43,187 bases of DNA from DASZXJ01 sp035545895 (GTDB taxonomy: Bacteria > Planctomycetota > Phycisphaerae > Tepidisphaerales > Tepidisphaeraceae): assembly GCA_035545895.1 (NCBI GenBank), contig DASZXJ010000193.1, positions 1 through 43,187 of the forward strand. Reading direction: 5' to 3'. Positions 23,414 through 30,998 of the stretch are shown here, one piece after another. The notes beneath the pieces are model-generated. The model searched no databases. It saw nothing but the letters and a program-made list of their open reading frames with translations, and was not told the origin of the DNA. The position numbers were made by a program, and so were the translations under genes. How positions within the stretch are numbered: the first letter of the stretch is position 1; each line of letters starts with the position of its first letter.

Positions 23414-26400
23414 ATGGGACGGAAGCAGTCAGGGCGGCGTTCTTCTATCCAGCGGCACTTATCCGACCAAATGCGTCAACGCATAAGGCGGCAAGCGTGC
23501 CTGCCGGCGATAGACCAATTGGAAAGTCGTCAGCTTCTCGCAACAATTTCTGTCAACAGTTCGATGTCAACGAGTGCTATTCAAACAGCTATCACTAATG
23601 CCGCAGCGGACGACGTGGTCGAGTTCGCGTCCGGTACTTATAATTTGACTGATGGACTTCTCCTCACCAGCGGGACCGCAGGCCACCCTATCACGTATCA
23701 GTTAGAATCCAGTCCATCAGGTCCTGCAATCCTGGTGGAGCCTAACGCCGAAGCCTCTTTTCAGCTTACTAACGACACTCAATTTCTAAATATCAGCGGC
23801 CTAACTTTTTCAGGCCGCGGTATTTGGGGGCTTGCACCTGACGGACTGACTGACGTGAATATCGACGGCTGCACATTCACAGGTGCTGTTGCCGCTGGAG
23901 ATCACGACCACGCGATTGAAATGGGATCGGCCAGCGGGGTTAACAACACCACGATCACCAATAACAATTTCATTGATTTTGGCGGTGACACCGGCTTGTG
24001 GCTGGATTCGCCCAACGCAGTAACGATTACCGGAAATAACTTTCGCAATGTTGGCGAAGGAATTCATATCGATACCCACGATTACGACTCGCTGAACTCA
24101 ACTTGGGGCAGCGACATTTTATTTGACAGTAACAATTTCGTAGGAATCGCCCGTGTTGGCATTGAGGTGCAGGGAGATCGCTCAATCGACTTAACTGTAT
24201 CGAATAATAAATTTAGTAGTTTTCGAAACTATGGCGAAGGTTCACTTTATGCCCTGTCGATTGTGACGAACGGGGAAACCCACACAAGCGGAACAGAAAT
24301 ATTTGGCAACGAAATCTCGGATATAGGAAATTGGAGGGATGGTACGCGAGTGGGCGTAGTTTACGGAATTGAGGTTGCGGGCCATGGGTCTCAGGTTCAT
24401 GACAATAAAATATTTGGAACTCATGTCCCGATCTTCGCAGAAACCAACTCTGACATCGCGATTTACGACAATCAAATCGTTCAATGGTACGACTTTGAAA
24501 ATAACATCGATGCAAAAGGTATCCAAAGTAATAATGCTGCCAATTTAGACGAGTCTGCACAATCGGATTCGACCGAGGACATTACAACGCTTACAGGGCA
24601 ATCTTGGCAGGTCGCTTTTGACCGAATCATCACGGGAACTTCATCAGCCGACACTTTTTCAATCGCGACTGTTAGCAGTGCCGGAGTTGTAAATTACGGT
24701 CTCAACTCCGATTCGATTCCGGAGGGTCCACTCTCCTACCAAGGCCGCGCAATTATTTATGGTTTGGACGGAAACGACAGTATCACATTCTCAAATACGA
24801 GCGACACGTATGACCTGATCGCAGTTGGCGGTAACGATAATGACACGCTTAGCGGAGGTGCCGGGAACGACAGCCTGCTCGGACAGGCGGGAACTGATGT
24901 ATTGAGCGGCAATGACGGAAATGATTTTCTTGCTGGCGGCAGTGGACAAGACACGTTAACTGGTGGAAACGGCACTGATACACTTGATTTTAGTAGTATT
25001 TCGAGCGCAGTGACGGTCAACCTTGGCTCTGGAACTGCCGGACCCAGCGCCGAACTGGATACGATATCGGGGTTCGAAAACGCTTATGGTGGTTCGGGAA
25101 ATGATTCGCTGGTTGGAACCAGCGGCGCAAACATGCTAGATGGCGGCGATGGAGACGACACCGTTAACGGCGGCCTTGGTGACGATTCGCTAATCGGCGA
25201 AGATGGAAATGACTCGCTCCTCGGCAGCAGCGGTAACGATTTTCTTGATGGCCAATCCGGCAACGATACGCTGAGCGGGGATGATGATAGCGATACACTG
25301 AGTGGTGGGGACGACACCGACTCGCTTTTGGGCGGCAACGGTACAGACTCACTTCTGGGCGATAATGGTGCCGACTACCTGGATGGCCAAGCCGGCAACG
25401 ACACGCTAAACGGCGAGGATGGCAACGACACACTGTATGCCGGGACGTCGTCTGACGGCGCTGATGTCTTGATCGGTGGCAATGATAGCGATCGCGCCGA
25501 CTATACAGGTCGCACCGCTGCGTTAACAATCACCTTGGACGGTACCGCTAATGATGGTGCCTCTGGTGAAACCGACAACGTAAATGCAGACATTGAATCG
25601 TTATGGGGTGGAAGCGGAAATGACACGTTCAGCGCTGTAAGTGTTTCCTACGCCATAGAGTTGAGAGGCGGCTCCGGGAATGACACGCTAACCGGTGGAA
25701 GTGGCAACGACACGTTAAATGGACAGGACGGCACCGACTCGATTTTGGGCGGGAACGGCACAGATTCGCTTCTCGGCGGCAATGACGCTGATTACCTGGA
25801 TGGTCAATCCGGCAACGACACCATGAATGGTGAGGACGGCAATGACACTCTCTACGCCGGAACATCTGCTGACGGCGCTGACGTCATGAGCGGTGGGAAC
25901 GGAAGCGATCGCGCGGATTACACGGCTCGAACTGCCGCTTTGACGATTACTCTTGATGGCAGCGCTAACGATGGCGCATCGGGAGAAACCGACAACGTGA
26001 ACTCGGATATCGAATCCCTATGGGGTGGCGCTGGAGATGACTCCTTTAGCGCGTCAGGCGTCTCTACGGGTGTTCAGCTGAAAGGTGTTGGCGGGAACGA
26101 TACTCTTGTCGGTGGAAATGGTAATGACAGTTTGTACGGCGATGCAGTCGGAGTGGGTACAGGAAATGATTCTATAATTGGCGGCGGTGGCAACGATTCG
26201 CTGTTCGGCGATGGTGGCAATGACTATCTCGACGGCCAATCCGGCATCGACACGATGAACGGCGAAGACGGCAACGACACTCTCTACGCAGGGACCTCGT
26301 CTGATGGCGCTGACATTATGAACGGCGGGAACGGCAATGATCGCGCCGATTACACAGCTCGAACCGCGGCGTTGACCATCACGCTCGATGGCAGCGCCAA

Positions 26401-27256
26401 TGACGGTGCCGCCGGCGAAACCGACAACGTCAATGCTGACATCGAATCTCTCTGGGGCGGCACCGGCGATGATTCCTTCAGCGCAGCTAGTGTATCCACC
26501 ACTGTTCAACTCAAAGGTGGCGCTGGGAACGATACCTTGATCGGCGGAAGTGGCAACGACAGCTTGTACGGGGATCCAGTCGGAGCCGGTACGGGCAATG
26601 ATTCAATCCTTGGAGGCGGCGGCAACGATTCGCTATTTGGTGATGGCGGCAACGATTATCTCGATGGGCAGTTGGGCAATGACACCATGAACGGTGAGGA
26701 TGGTAACGACACTCTCTACGCTGGAGCCTCGTCAGACGGTGCCGATGTTATGAACGGTGGGAATGGTAGTGATCGCGCCGACTACACAGCACGAACCGCT
26801 GCATTGACGATTACTTTGGACGGGAGTGCCAACGATGGTGCAGCTAGTGAAACCGACAACGTCAATGCGGACATTGAGTCTTTGTGGGGAGGCAGCGGTA
26901 ACGACACGTTCAGCGCGGCCAGTGTCTCTACTACTGTTCAACTGAAGGGTGGCGCTGGAAACGATACTCTGACGGGTGGAAGCGGTAACGATAGCCTATA
27001 TGGCGATCCAATCGGGAGTGGCACTGGCAATGATTCTCTCCTCGGAGGCGGCGGTAATGATACACTTTATGGCGATGGTGGTGATGACACATTGACCGGA
27101 GGATCGGGGGATGATGTCCTCAATGGCGAAGCTGGAAACGATCACTTTTTTGCAGGCGGTGATGGTGGCCACGACACGCTTGATGGCGGCTCCGGAACAG
27201 ACACGAAGAATTCATGGGATAGCACATTGGATACTCTAATAAGTATTGAAGTGTGA
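23414..27256 (+). CDS. LEPR-XLL surface protein: parallel beta-helix plus RTX-type calcium repeats
   Basis: ATG at 23414 is chosen over 23387 because GGAAAGGA (23401-23408) precedes it; this gives 1280 residues. The N-terminus is Arg-rich, then IDQLESRQLLATISVN (from about residue 34) carries the LEPR-XLL-type motif. Residues of about 50-370 form a right-handed parallel beta-helix (repeated ITxNNF, VTISNNKF-like turns, as in NosD/pectate-lyase-like proteins). From about 449 to 1265 there are many GGxGNDxLxG nonapeptides that bind calcium in beta-rolls. Four larger modules repeat at 417-432-base spacing (starts 25373, 25790, 26222, 26654). There is no toxin domain or classical signal peptide. 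Probably a secreted adhesive or glycan-acting protein; the substrate is unknown. Confidence 0.85.
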   Translation: MGRKQSGRRSSIQRHLSDQMRQRIRRQACLPAIDQLESRQLLATISVNSSMSTSAIQTAITNAAADDVVEFASGTYNLTDGLLLTSGTAGHPITYQLESSPSGPAILVEPNAEASFQLTNDTQFLNISGLTFSGRGIWGLAPDGLTDVNIDGCTFTGAVAAGDHDHAIEMGSASGVNNTTITNNNFIDFGGDTGLWLDSPNAVTITGNNFRNVGEGIHIDTHDYDSLNSTWGSDILFDSNNFVGIARVGIEVQGDRSIDLTVSNNKFSSFRNYGEGSLYALSIVTNGETHTSGTEIFGNEISDIGNWRDGTRVGVVYGIEVAGHGSQVHDNKIFGTHVPIFAETNSDIAIYDNQIVQWYDFENNIDAKGIQSNNAANLDESAQSDSTEDITTLTGQSWQVAFDRIITGTSSADTFSIATVSSAGVVNYGLNSDSIPEGPLSYQGRAIIYGLDGNDSITFSNTSDTYDLIAVGGNDNDTLSGGAGNDSLLGQAGTDVLSGNDGNDFLAGGSGQDTLTGGNGTDTLDFSSISSAVTVNLGSGTAGPSAELDTISGFENAYGGSGNDSLVGTSGANMLDGGDGDDTVNGGLGDDSLIGEDGNDSLLGSSGNDFLDGQSGNDTLSGDDDSDTLSGGDDTDSLLGGNGTDSLLGDNGADYLDGQAGNDTLNGEDGNDTLYAGTSSDGADVLIGGNDSDRADYTGRTAALTITLDGTANDGASGETDNVNADIESLWGGSGNDTFSAVSVSYAIELRGGSGNDTLTGGSGNDTLNGQDGTDSILGGNGTDSLLGGNDADYLDGQSGNDTMNGEDGNDTLYAGTSADGADVMSGGNGSDRADYTARTAALTITLDGSANDGASGETDNVNSDIESLWGGAGDDSFSASGVSTGVQLKGVGGNDTLVGGNGNDSLYGDAVGVGTGNDSIIGGGGNDSLFGDGGNDYLDGQSGIDTMNGEDGNDTLYAGTSSDGADIMNGGNGNDRADYTARTAALTITLDGSANDGAAGETDNVNADIESLWGGTGDDSFSAASVSTTVQLKGGAGNDTLIGGSGNDSLYGDPVGAGTGNDSILGGGGNDSLFGDGGNDYLDGQLGNDTMNGEDGNDTLYAGASSDGADVMNGGNGSDRADYTARTAALTITLDGSANDGAASETDNVNADIESLWGGSGNDTFSAASVSTTVQLKGGAGNDTLTGGSGNDSLYGDPIGSGTGNDSLLGGGGNDTLYGDGGDDTLTGGSGDDVLNGEAGNDHFFAGGDGGHDTLDGGSGTDTKNSWDSTLDTLISIEV
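25373..27085 (+). repeat. Four tandem 139-144-codon modules inside the RTX gene
   Basis: DYLDGQ begins each module, at 25373, 25790, 26222 and 26654 (spacings 417, 432, 432). Each module carries NGEDGNDTLYAG, RTAALTITLDG and ETDNVNADIESLWGG. Modules 2-4 also share a GTGNDSIxGGGGNDSLFGDGG-type segment; module 1 is shorter there. Confidence 0.9.
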
Positions 27257-27280
27257 TCGGTGCAGTCGAGCAAATCGGTT

Positions 27281-27319
27281 AAGTGCATGCGATTCTGGCT
27301 TCGGGAATCGCATGCACTT
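27281..27319. terminator. Perfect 15-bp hairpin between convergent genes
   Basis: AAGTGCATGCGATTC (27281-27295) pairs perfectly with GAATCGCATGCACTT (27305-27319) around a 9-base loop. It stands 25 bases after the RTX stop and 38 bases after the PHA-protein stop on the other strand, the position of a shared terminator. The T-run on either side is short. Confidence 0.6.
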
Positions 27320-27356
27320 TAGTACCATATTCTTGACCCAATAATTAGCAGTTTTG

Positions 27357-27668
27357 TCACTTCTTCTCCAGCAGCTTCTGTCCCTCCTGTTCCACCTGCT
27401 GGGTGAACTTCCCAGCCAGCAGCGCCAGCATCCAGGGCAGATCGACTTCGAGTTTGACGTCGTGGGGCAGGACGTCGAGTCGGCCGGTGACTTGTTGGCC
27501 GGCGGCGCGGACGTGGAAGTCCAGGTGATTGTCCGTCCACTTTTCCTGAACCTCGCCCAGCCGCGAGCCGTAAGTGGCGCGGGCATTGGCGATGCCTTTC
27601 TCGATGCGAGCGCGGGCTTCGACCTGGGTCAGGTCGTGGGGAAGCGACAATGAAATGGTCTTGGACAT
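27357..27668 (-). CDS. Polyhydroxyalkanoic acid system (PHA_gran_rgn) family protein
   Basis: Starting at ATG 27668 gives 103 residues (MSKTISLSLPHDLTQVEARA...), the usual size of this family. Features are SLPHDLTQVEARARIEKGI, an alternating strand region (NHLDFHVRAAGQQVTGRLDVLPHDVKLEV in pieces) and an amphipathic C-terminal helix (WMLALLAGKFTQQVEQEGQKLLEKK in pieces). The family is found with PHA granules in some bacteria, but its molecular role is not established, and no phaC or phaP gene is nearby. The open frame extends upstream to 27908 without family-like residues, so I reject the longer start. Confidence 0.78.
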   Translation of the reverse strand: MSKTISLSLPHDLTQVEARARIEKGIANARATYGSRLGEVQEKWTDNHLDFHVRAAGQQVTGRLDVLPHDVKLEVDLPWMLALLAGKFTQQVEQEGQKLLEKK

Positions 27669-27690
27669 ATCCCAATCATAGACACCAACC

Positions 27691-27736
27691 TCGCGATGGC
27701 GCAAGCGATGTCGGAAATCCGCTTGCGCCATCGCGA
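27691..27736. repeat. Perfect 17-bp inverted repeat
   Basis: TCGCGATGGCGCAAGCG (27691-27707) is the exact reverse complement of 27720-27736, with a 12-base loop. No T-run follows on either strand. It lies 23 bases upstream of the PHA-family start codon, in its leader. Confidence 0.75.
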
Positions 27737-28011
27737 TAACGACAGGATCGCTGCGGAAAACAGACAGATGCGCGAACATTTCGCGCAATGGATTGACACA
27801 ATCAGCGCTCTGACTACTCAAATTTCGCGCAATTCCATGCAGTTTCGTAGAGCCTAAAGAACAGAGTTTGGAACCGCAGATGAATCCCGGCGCGCCGGGA
27901 ATAAACACGGATTTTGGAACCGCCCTGGACTGAGCTGGTCGAAGTCAGATTTCGCGGATTATGCAGATGAGAAAAGAAAGAATCGGCGCAAAACCGACGT
28001 CACTTGAATTT

Positions 28012-28103
28012 CGTCATTCGGATTTCGTCATTGATTCGTCATTCGGGTTTGGTCATTCGTCATTGGAACTTTGTTGGTCATTGGGACTTGGCCATTGACC
28101 ATT
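28012..28103. repeat. GTCATT(C/G) short repeat cluster
   Basis: The hexamer GTCATT occurs six times in about 75 bases, often as TTCGTCATTCG, with diverged copies (GCCATTGACCATT) at the right end. The spacing is irregular, so it is not a CRISPR; it resembles simple intergenic repeats that expand by slippage. Confidence 0.65.
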
Positions 28104-28267
28104 TAATCCCCGCTTCAACGCCAACCCCCGCCACTGGTTGCCTAGCGAACGATGCGGAGGTCCACCGTACCTCCCTACGTGGAAAACCGCTGCATTCGCC
28201 TGCATTGCGGCTGGCAGCGCAGCCGAGGTATCGCGGTTTTGAGTCCAAAACAGTGATGTCTTTATGG

Positions 28268-28273
28268 TACAAT
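28268..28273 (+). promoter_or_regulatory. Possible -10 box of the YdjY gene
   Basis: TACAAT ends 6 bases before the ATG at 28280, so transcription would begin at or near the start codon. No good -35 box is seen at 16-18 bases. Confidence 0.3.
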
Positions 28274-28279
28274 TTCGCG

Positions 28280-29230
28280 ATGCAAATCCGAATCGCGATT
28301 GTTTCGGTGATTTGTCTGATGATTTCGACACTGGCCAGCGCCCAGCCCACGAGCCAGCCAGGCGTGGGACGATTTCCGCATATCGAAATCGATATCCCCC
28401 AAAAACAGGTGCGCGTCGAATGCGAAGCCCTGCACTGCGAAGCCCCGCTTGAATTTTTGTGTGTCACCGCGGGTGGCAGCGAGCACGAGTCCGTCATTCG
28501 CACACGCGCCAAGCCGTCGCAGATCCATGCAGCCCTGCTGATGCTCGGCATGGAGCCGGGCGAACCCCTGAAATTCATCCCCGGCACGAAGAAATGGCTC
28601 GCCCCGCACGGCCCGCCCGTGGATATCTCGTTTGAATTCGACAAGGCCGGCAAACATTATTCCGTGCCTGCCACGCGATTGATGCGCGATATCAAGACGA
28701 AAAAACCGATGCCTTCGATGAGCTGGGTTTTCGTCGGATCGCGCGTGATGGGCGAAGGGAAATACGCAGCCGACATCGAGGGATACGTCGTCAGCATCGT
28801 GAATTTTGAATTGACGCTGATCGACGTGCCTGCCTTGGTGAGCAGTGCGAATGAGACATTGGAATGGGAAGCCGACCTGGATCTGTTGCCGCCTCTGGGA
28901 TCGCCGATGACGATGATTCTTCAGCCCCTGGGCGCGGATCATTCACCGGCCAGGCCGGCGGAACCGGCGACTGCCCCATCCGATCAATTGTCCAACGTCA
29001 CCGCCAATCAGGAACTGATCGAGCGGCTGCGGCAACGGTGGGATCAGGAAGTTCGACCGCATGCACAGGAAGTCCGCAAGGCTGCACAAGCGCAGTACGA
29101 GGTGATCTCGTCGCTTCGCCGCGAACAGCAAAGGTTGGTGGATGAATCGGATCGAATTCAGCGGCTGATCGATGAGTTGGAGCACGAATATCAGCAAATC
29201 ACCACGCCTGCCCCGGAAAAAACGGAATGA
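28280..29230 (+). CDS. YdjY-domain secreted protein with C-terminal coiled coil
   Basis: ATG at 28280 is chosen because a signal peptide follows at once: MQIRIAIVSVICLMISTLAS, then A-QPTSQP, giving 316 residues. The middle (about 35-215) has the planctomycete YdjY features: VRVECEALHCEAPLEFLCV, HESVIRTRAKPSQIHAALLMLGMEPG in pieces, WVFVGSR and NETLEWEADLDLLP. After a Pro/Ala linker, residues of about 238-308 are charged and heptad-like (QELIERLRQRWDQEV, SSLRREQQRLVDESDRIQRL), a coiled coil that could mediate oligomerisation in the periplasm. Its last 40 bases overlap the convergent protease gene. The role of YdjY is unknown. Confidence 0.8.
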   Translation: MQIRIAIVSVICLMISTLASAQPTSQPGVGRFPHIEIDIPQKQVRVECEALHCEAPLEFLCVTAGGSEHESVIRTRAKPSQIHAALLMLGMEPGEPLKFIPGTKKWLAPHGPPVDISFEFDKAGKHYSVPATRLMRDIKTKKPMPSMSWVFVGSRVMGEGKYAADIEGYVVSIVNFELTLIDVPALVSSANETLEWEADLDLLPPLGSPMTMILQPLGADHSPARPAEPATAPSDQLSNVTANQELIERLRQRWDQEVRPHAQEVRKAAQAQYEVISSLRREQQRLVDESDRIQRLIDELEHEYQQITTPAPEKTE

Positions 29231-30228
29231 GATTCTGATCGGGCAATCCAACCAGGACGAGCGGGTTTTCGGTCTCGTCGTCGCAAAAACACGACGATTC
29301 CAAACAGCGGCGTGGTCGAAATGGGTTCGGGAACACCCTGAATTGACAAGGATTGAGTTGCATTGACCGATGGCGCGATCTTTCCCGATAAAACACTGTT
29401 GATCCAGGACATTCGCGTACTGATTCGCGTGGCAAAGCCGTGCGTGGGAATGTCGGCCAGTGTATCGGCCACGGTTTTGCCATCGAAAACCAGACCGCCC
29501 GCATCGAAGATCGCGCCGTGTTTGACGATGCTTTCGCCCGGCAGGGTGAAATCGGATTCTGCGCCGAAATTAACGCCCATCAATTCCCAGGTGGTTCCGA
29601 CCTTGGTGAAAACTCCCCCGCCGCTGTCCCCGCCGGACACCGTGCCTTCGTGGGCCCACGCGTTGGCGTCGAAGGTCCAGCCGACCAGCGCATTTTTGAC
29701 GGTCTTCGAGCCGGCCGATGCGTCGGATTGGGACGGCGCGAATCCGGTGATGATATTTTTCCCCCAACTTTGCAAGCCATCGTTCGCTCCCCACAGCCAG
29801 CCTTTGAGTTGGTTGTTGACGACGACCGGATCGCCGCGTTGGGTTCCGCGCCCGAAAATCACAACGCCCTTGCCGGTCTCGTTGGCTGATGTGAACAGTG
29901 GAGCGGCGCTGGTGAATCGACCGTGAATGCTCCAGATTTGCAGGTCGGACTGCGGGTCGTTGAAGGTGGCGACGGTTTTATAGTTCACGCCATTGAGGTT
30001 GAAATAATCGCCGACATTTCCCCCGACATGGCCGGCGGTGATGAATGTGTTCTTGGAAATGACCGTGCCCAAAAATCCTTCCCACTTACCCTGCCATTGC
30101 CAACCCGAACCGGCGAGGCTGCCGGCGGGCGGCTTGGCCAGACGATTGGGCGATTCATAAAGAATGACCGCCTGCACGGGCGAAACGATCGCCATCACCA
30201 CAATCAAGGCTGCAATCCATGAGCGCAT
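29191..30228 (-). CDS. PEP-CTERM-tagged trypsin-like serine protease
   Basis: The 345-residue protein has a signal peptide (MRSWIAALIVVMAIVSPVQA). Its chymotrypsin-fold triad is H67 (TAGHV), D95 (SDLQIW) and S202 (SGGDSGGG). Near the end, VPEP (299-302), a short hydrophobic stretch (PLFGIVVFL) and RRRDRK form a PEP-CTERM sorting signal, which directs processing and anchoring by exosortase. About 25 residues follow the basic cluster, which is unusual because such proteins normally end there; the original stop may have been lost. The extension reads into the 3' end of the YdjY gene on the other strand. It is divergent from the ferredoxin gene. No exosortase gene is in the window. Confidence 0.85.
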   Translation of the reverse strand: MRSWIAALIVVMAIVSPVQAVILYESPNRLAKPPAGSLAGSGWQWQGKWEGFLGTVISKNTFITAGHVGGNVGDYFNLNGVNYKTVATFNDPQSDLQIWSIHGRFTSAAPLFTSANETGKGVVIFGRGTQRGDPVVVNNQLKGWLWGANDGLQSWGKNIITGFAPSQSDASAGSKTVKNALVGWTFDANAWAHEGTVSGGDSGGGVFTKVGTTWELMGVNFGAESDFTLPGESIVKHGAIFDAGGLVFDGKTVADTLADIPTHGFATRISTRMSWINSVLSGKIAPSVNATQSLSIQGVPEPISTTPLFGIVVFLRRRDRKPARPGWIARSESHSVFSGAGVVIC

Positions 30229-30325
30229 GAAAACTCCCAGGCCGATGACTCTAATTCCTCAGCCCATACTACACAACGCGCATCTGCCCGAAGGTTTCGA
30301 TAGAATCGGGTTTGGAGAAATCAAA

Positions 30326-30691
30326 ATGGCAAAGCTTGTGGTAAAAGATGTTGGCACCTTCGATATTCTCGATGGAAAACGCCTGGTGCTGGCGCTGATC
30401 GATGAGTGCAAAATCGACCAGCTTCACGCCTGCGGAGGCAACGCTCGCTGCACGACCTGCCGGGTGCAATTCATCAGCGGCGAACCGGAGAAAATCACCG
30501 AAGCGGAGAAGAATGTCCTGGCTGCCAAGGGACTGACCAGTATGCCTGGCGTGCGTTTAAGCTGTCAGATTCTTTGCGATCACGATATGGAAGTAGCCGC
30601 GATTTCGCGATTGCAAGGCAGCGGCCGCGCCAACGCCGGCAACCGCCCCGCCGTTCAAATCGCCCCGCCGCCGGCGTGGACGACGAAATAA
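30326..30691 (+). CDS. [2Fe-2S] ferredoxin-like protein
   Basis: ATG at 30326 has GGAGA (30314-30318) upstream and gives 121 residues. The cluster ligands are in HACGGNARCTTC, spacing C-x5-C-x2-C, and a fourth Cys in RLSCQI about 33 residues on, as in adrenodoxin-type or alkane/benzoate-reductase-type [2Fe-2S] domains. The C-terminal tail after residue 95 is low-complexity (Ala/Pro). It ends exactly where the convergent small membrane gene ends (adjacent stops at 30689-30691 and 30692-30694), next to nuoF. A cytoplasmic electron carrier; a link to complex I is only suggested by position. Confidence 0.85.
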   Translation: MAKLVVKDVGTFDILDGKRLVLALIDECKIDQLHACGGNARCTTCRVQFISGEPEKITEAEKNVLAAKGLTSMPGVRLSCQILCDHDMEVAAISRLQGSGRANAGNRPAVQIAPPPAWTTK

Positions 30692-30988
30692 TCAGAAATC
30701 TCGATAAAGCGTGTAGCAAGCAAAGAGTAGAAGAAAACTCCACGATAGAACGTTAATCACGGCAAACGTCATACCCGCGACACAGAAAGCCGCCTGTACA
30801 GCCCTGCGAGGTTGACGAAAAACAGAACGACCAAAAGTGAGGGAAATGATTGCAGGAAGAATCAGCACACAAATCATCATGCCCGCCATAAAGCAGGTCA
30901 TGACTTCATCCCAATTTCCTATGTTTCTATTTTGTGGGCCCGCGTAATCCAACTGAACAATACGACGCTTTTCATTTTCCCCGCTCAT
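30692..30988 (-). CDS. Small two-helix membrane protein
   Basis: I do not recognise this family. From ATG 30988 it has 98 residues: a polar N-terminus (MSGENEKRRIVQLDY), one hydrophobic helix (VMTCFMAGMMICVLILPAII), a basic turn (FRQPRR) and a second hydrophobic stretch (VAGMTFAVINVLSWSFLLLF). A start about 15 codons upstream (MCFNRW, near 31033) is possible but would overlap the nuoF end; there is no clear ribosome site for either. It follows nuoF by 10 bases, so it may be co-transcribed with it. Function unknown. Confidence 0.5.
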   Translation of the reverse strand: MSGENEKRRIVQLDYAGPQNRNIGNWDEVMTCFMAGMMICVLILPAIISLTFGRSVFRQPRRAVQAAFCVAGMTFAVINVLSWSFLLLFACYTLYRDF

Positions 30989-30998
30989 GTCGTATGAA

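Larger units (their letters stand above)
27669..28279. other. 611-base intergenic region with repeats
   Basis: It contains a perfect 17-bp inverted repeat (27691-27707/27720-27736, 12-base loop) just upstream of the PHA-family start. Farther on is a cluster of GTCATT repeats (28012-28103), then GGAGGT/ACCTCC (28156-28161/28169-28174) and AAAACCGC/GCGGTTTT (28193-28200/28233-28240) arms. No gene seen. Confidence 0.6.

Noticed and set aside
23414..27256. RTX toxin
   Set aside because: Only the calcium repeats are present; there is no hydrophobic pore-forming or enzymatic toxin domain and no acylation gene nearby.
27669..27908. N-terminal extension of the PHA-family protein
   Set aside because: About 80 extra residues with no family similarity that cross the 17-bp inverted repeat; the family normally starts at the chosen ATG.
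28004..28279. Upstream extension of the YdjY gene
   Set aside because: The frame runs through the GTCATT repeat cluster and has no signal peptide at its start, while ATG 28280 begins a clear one.
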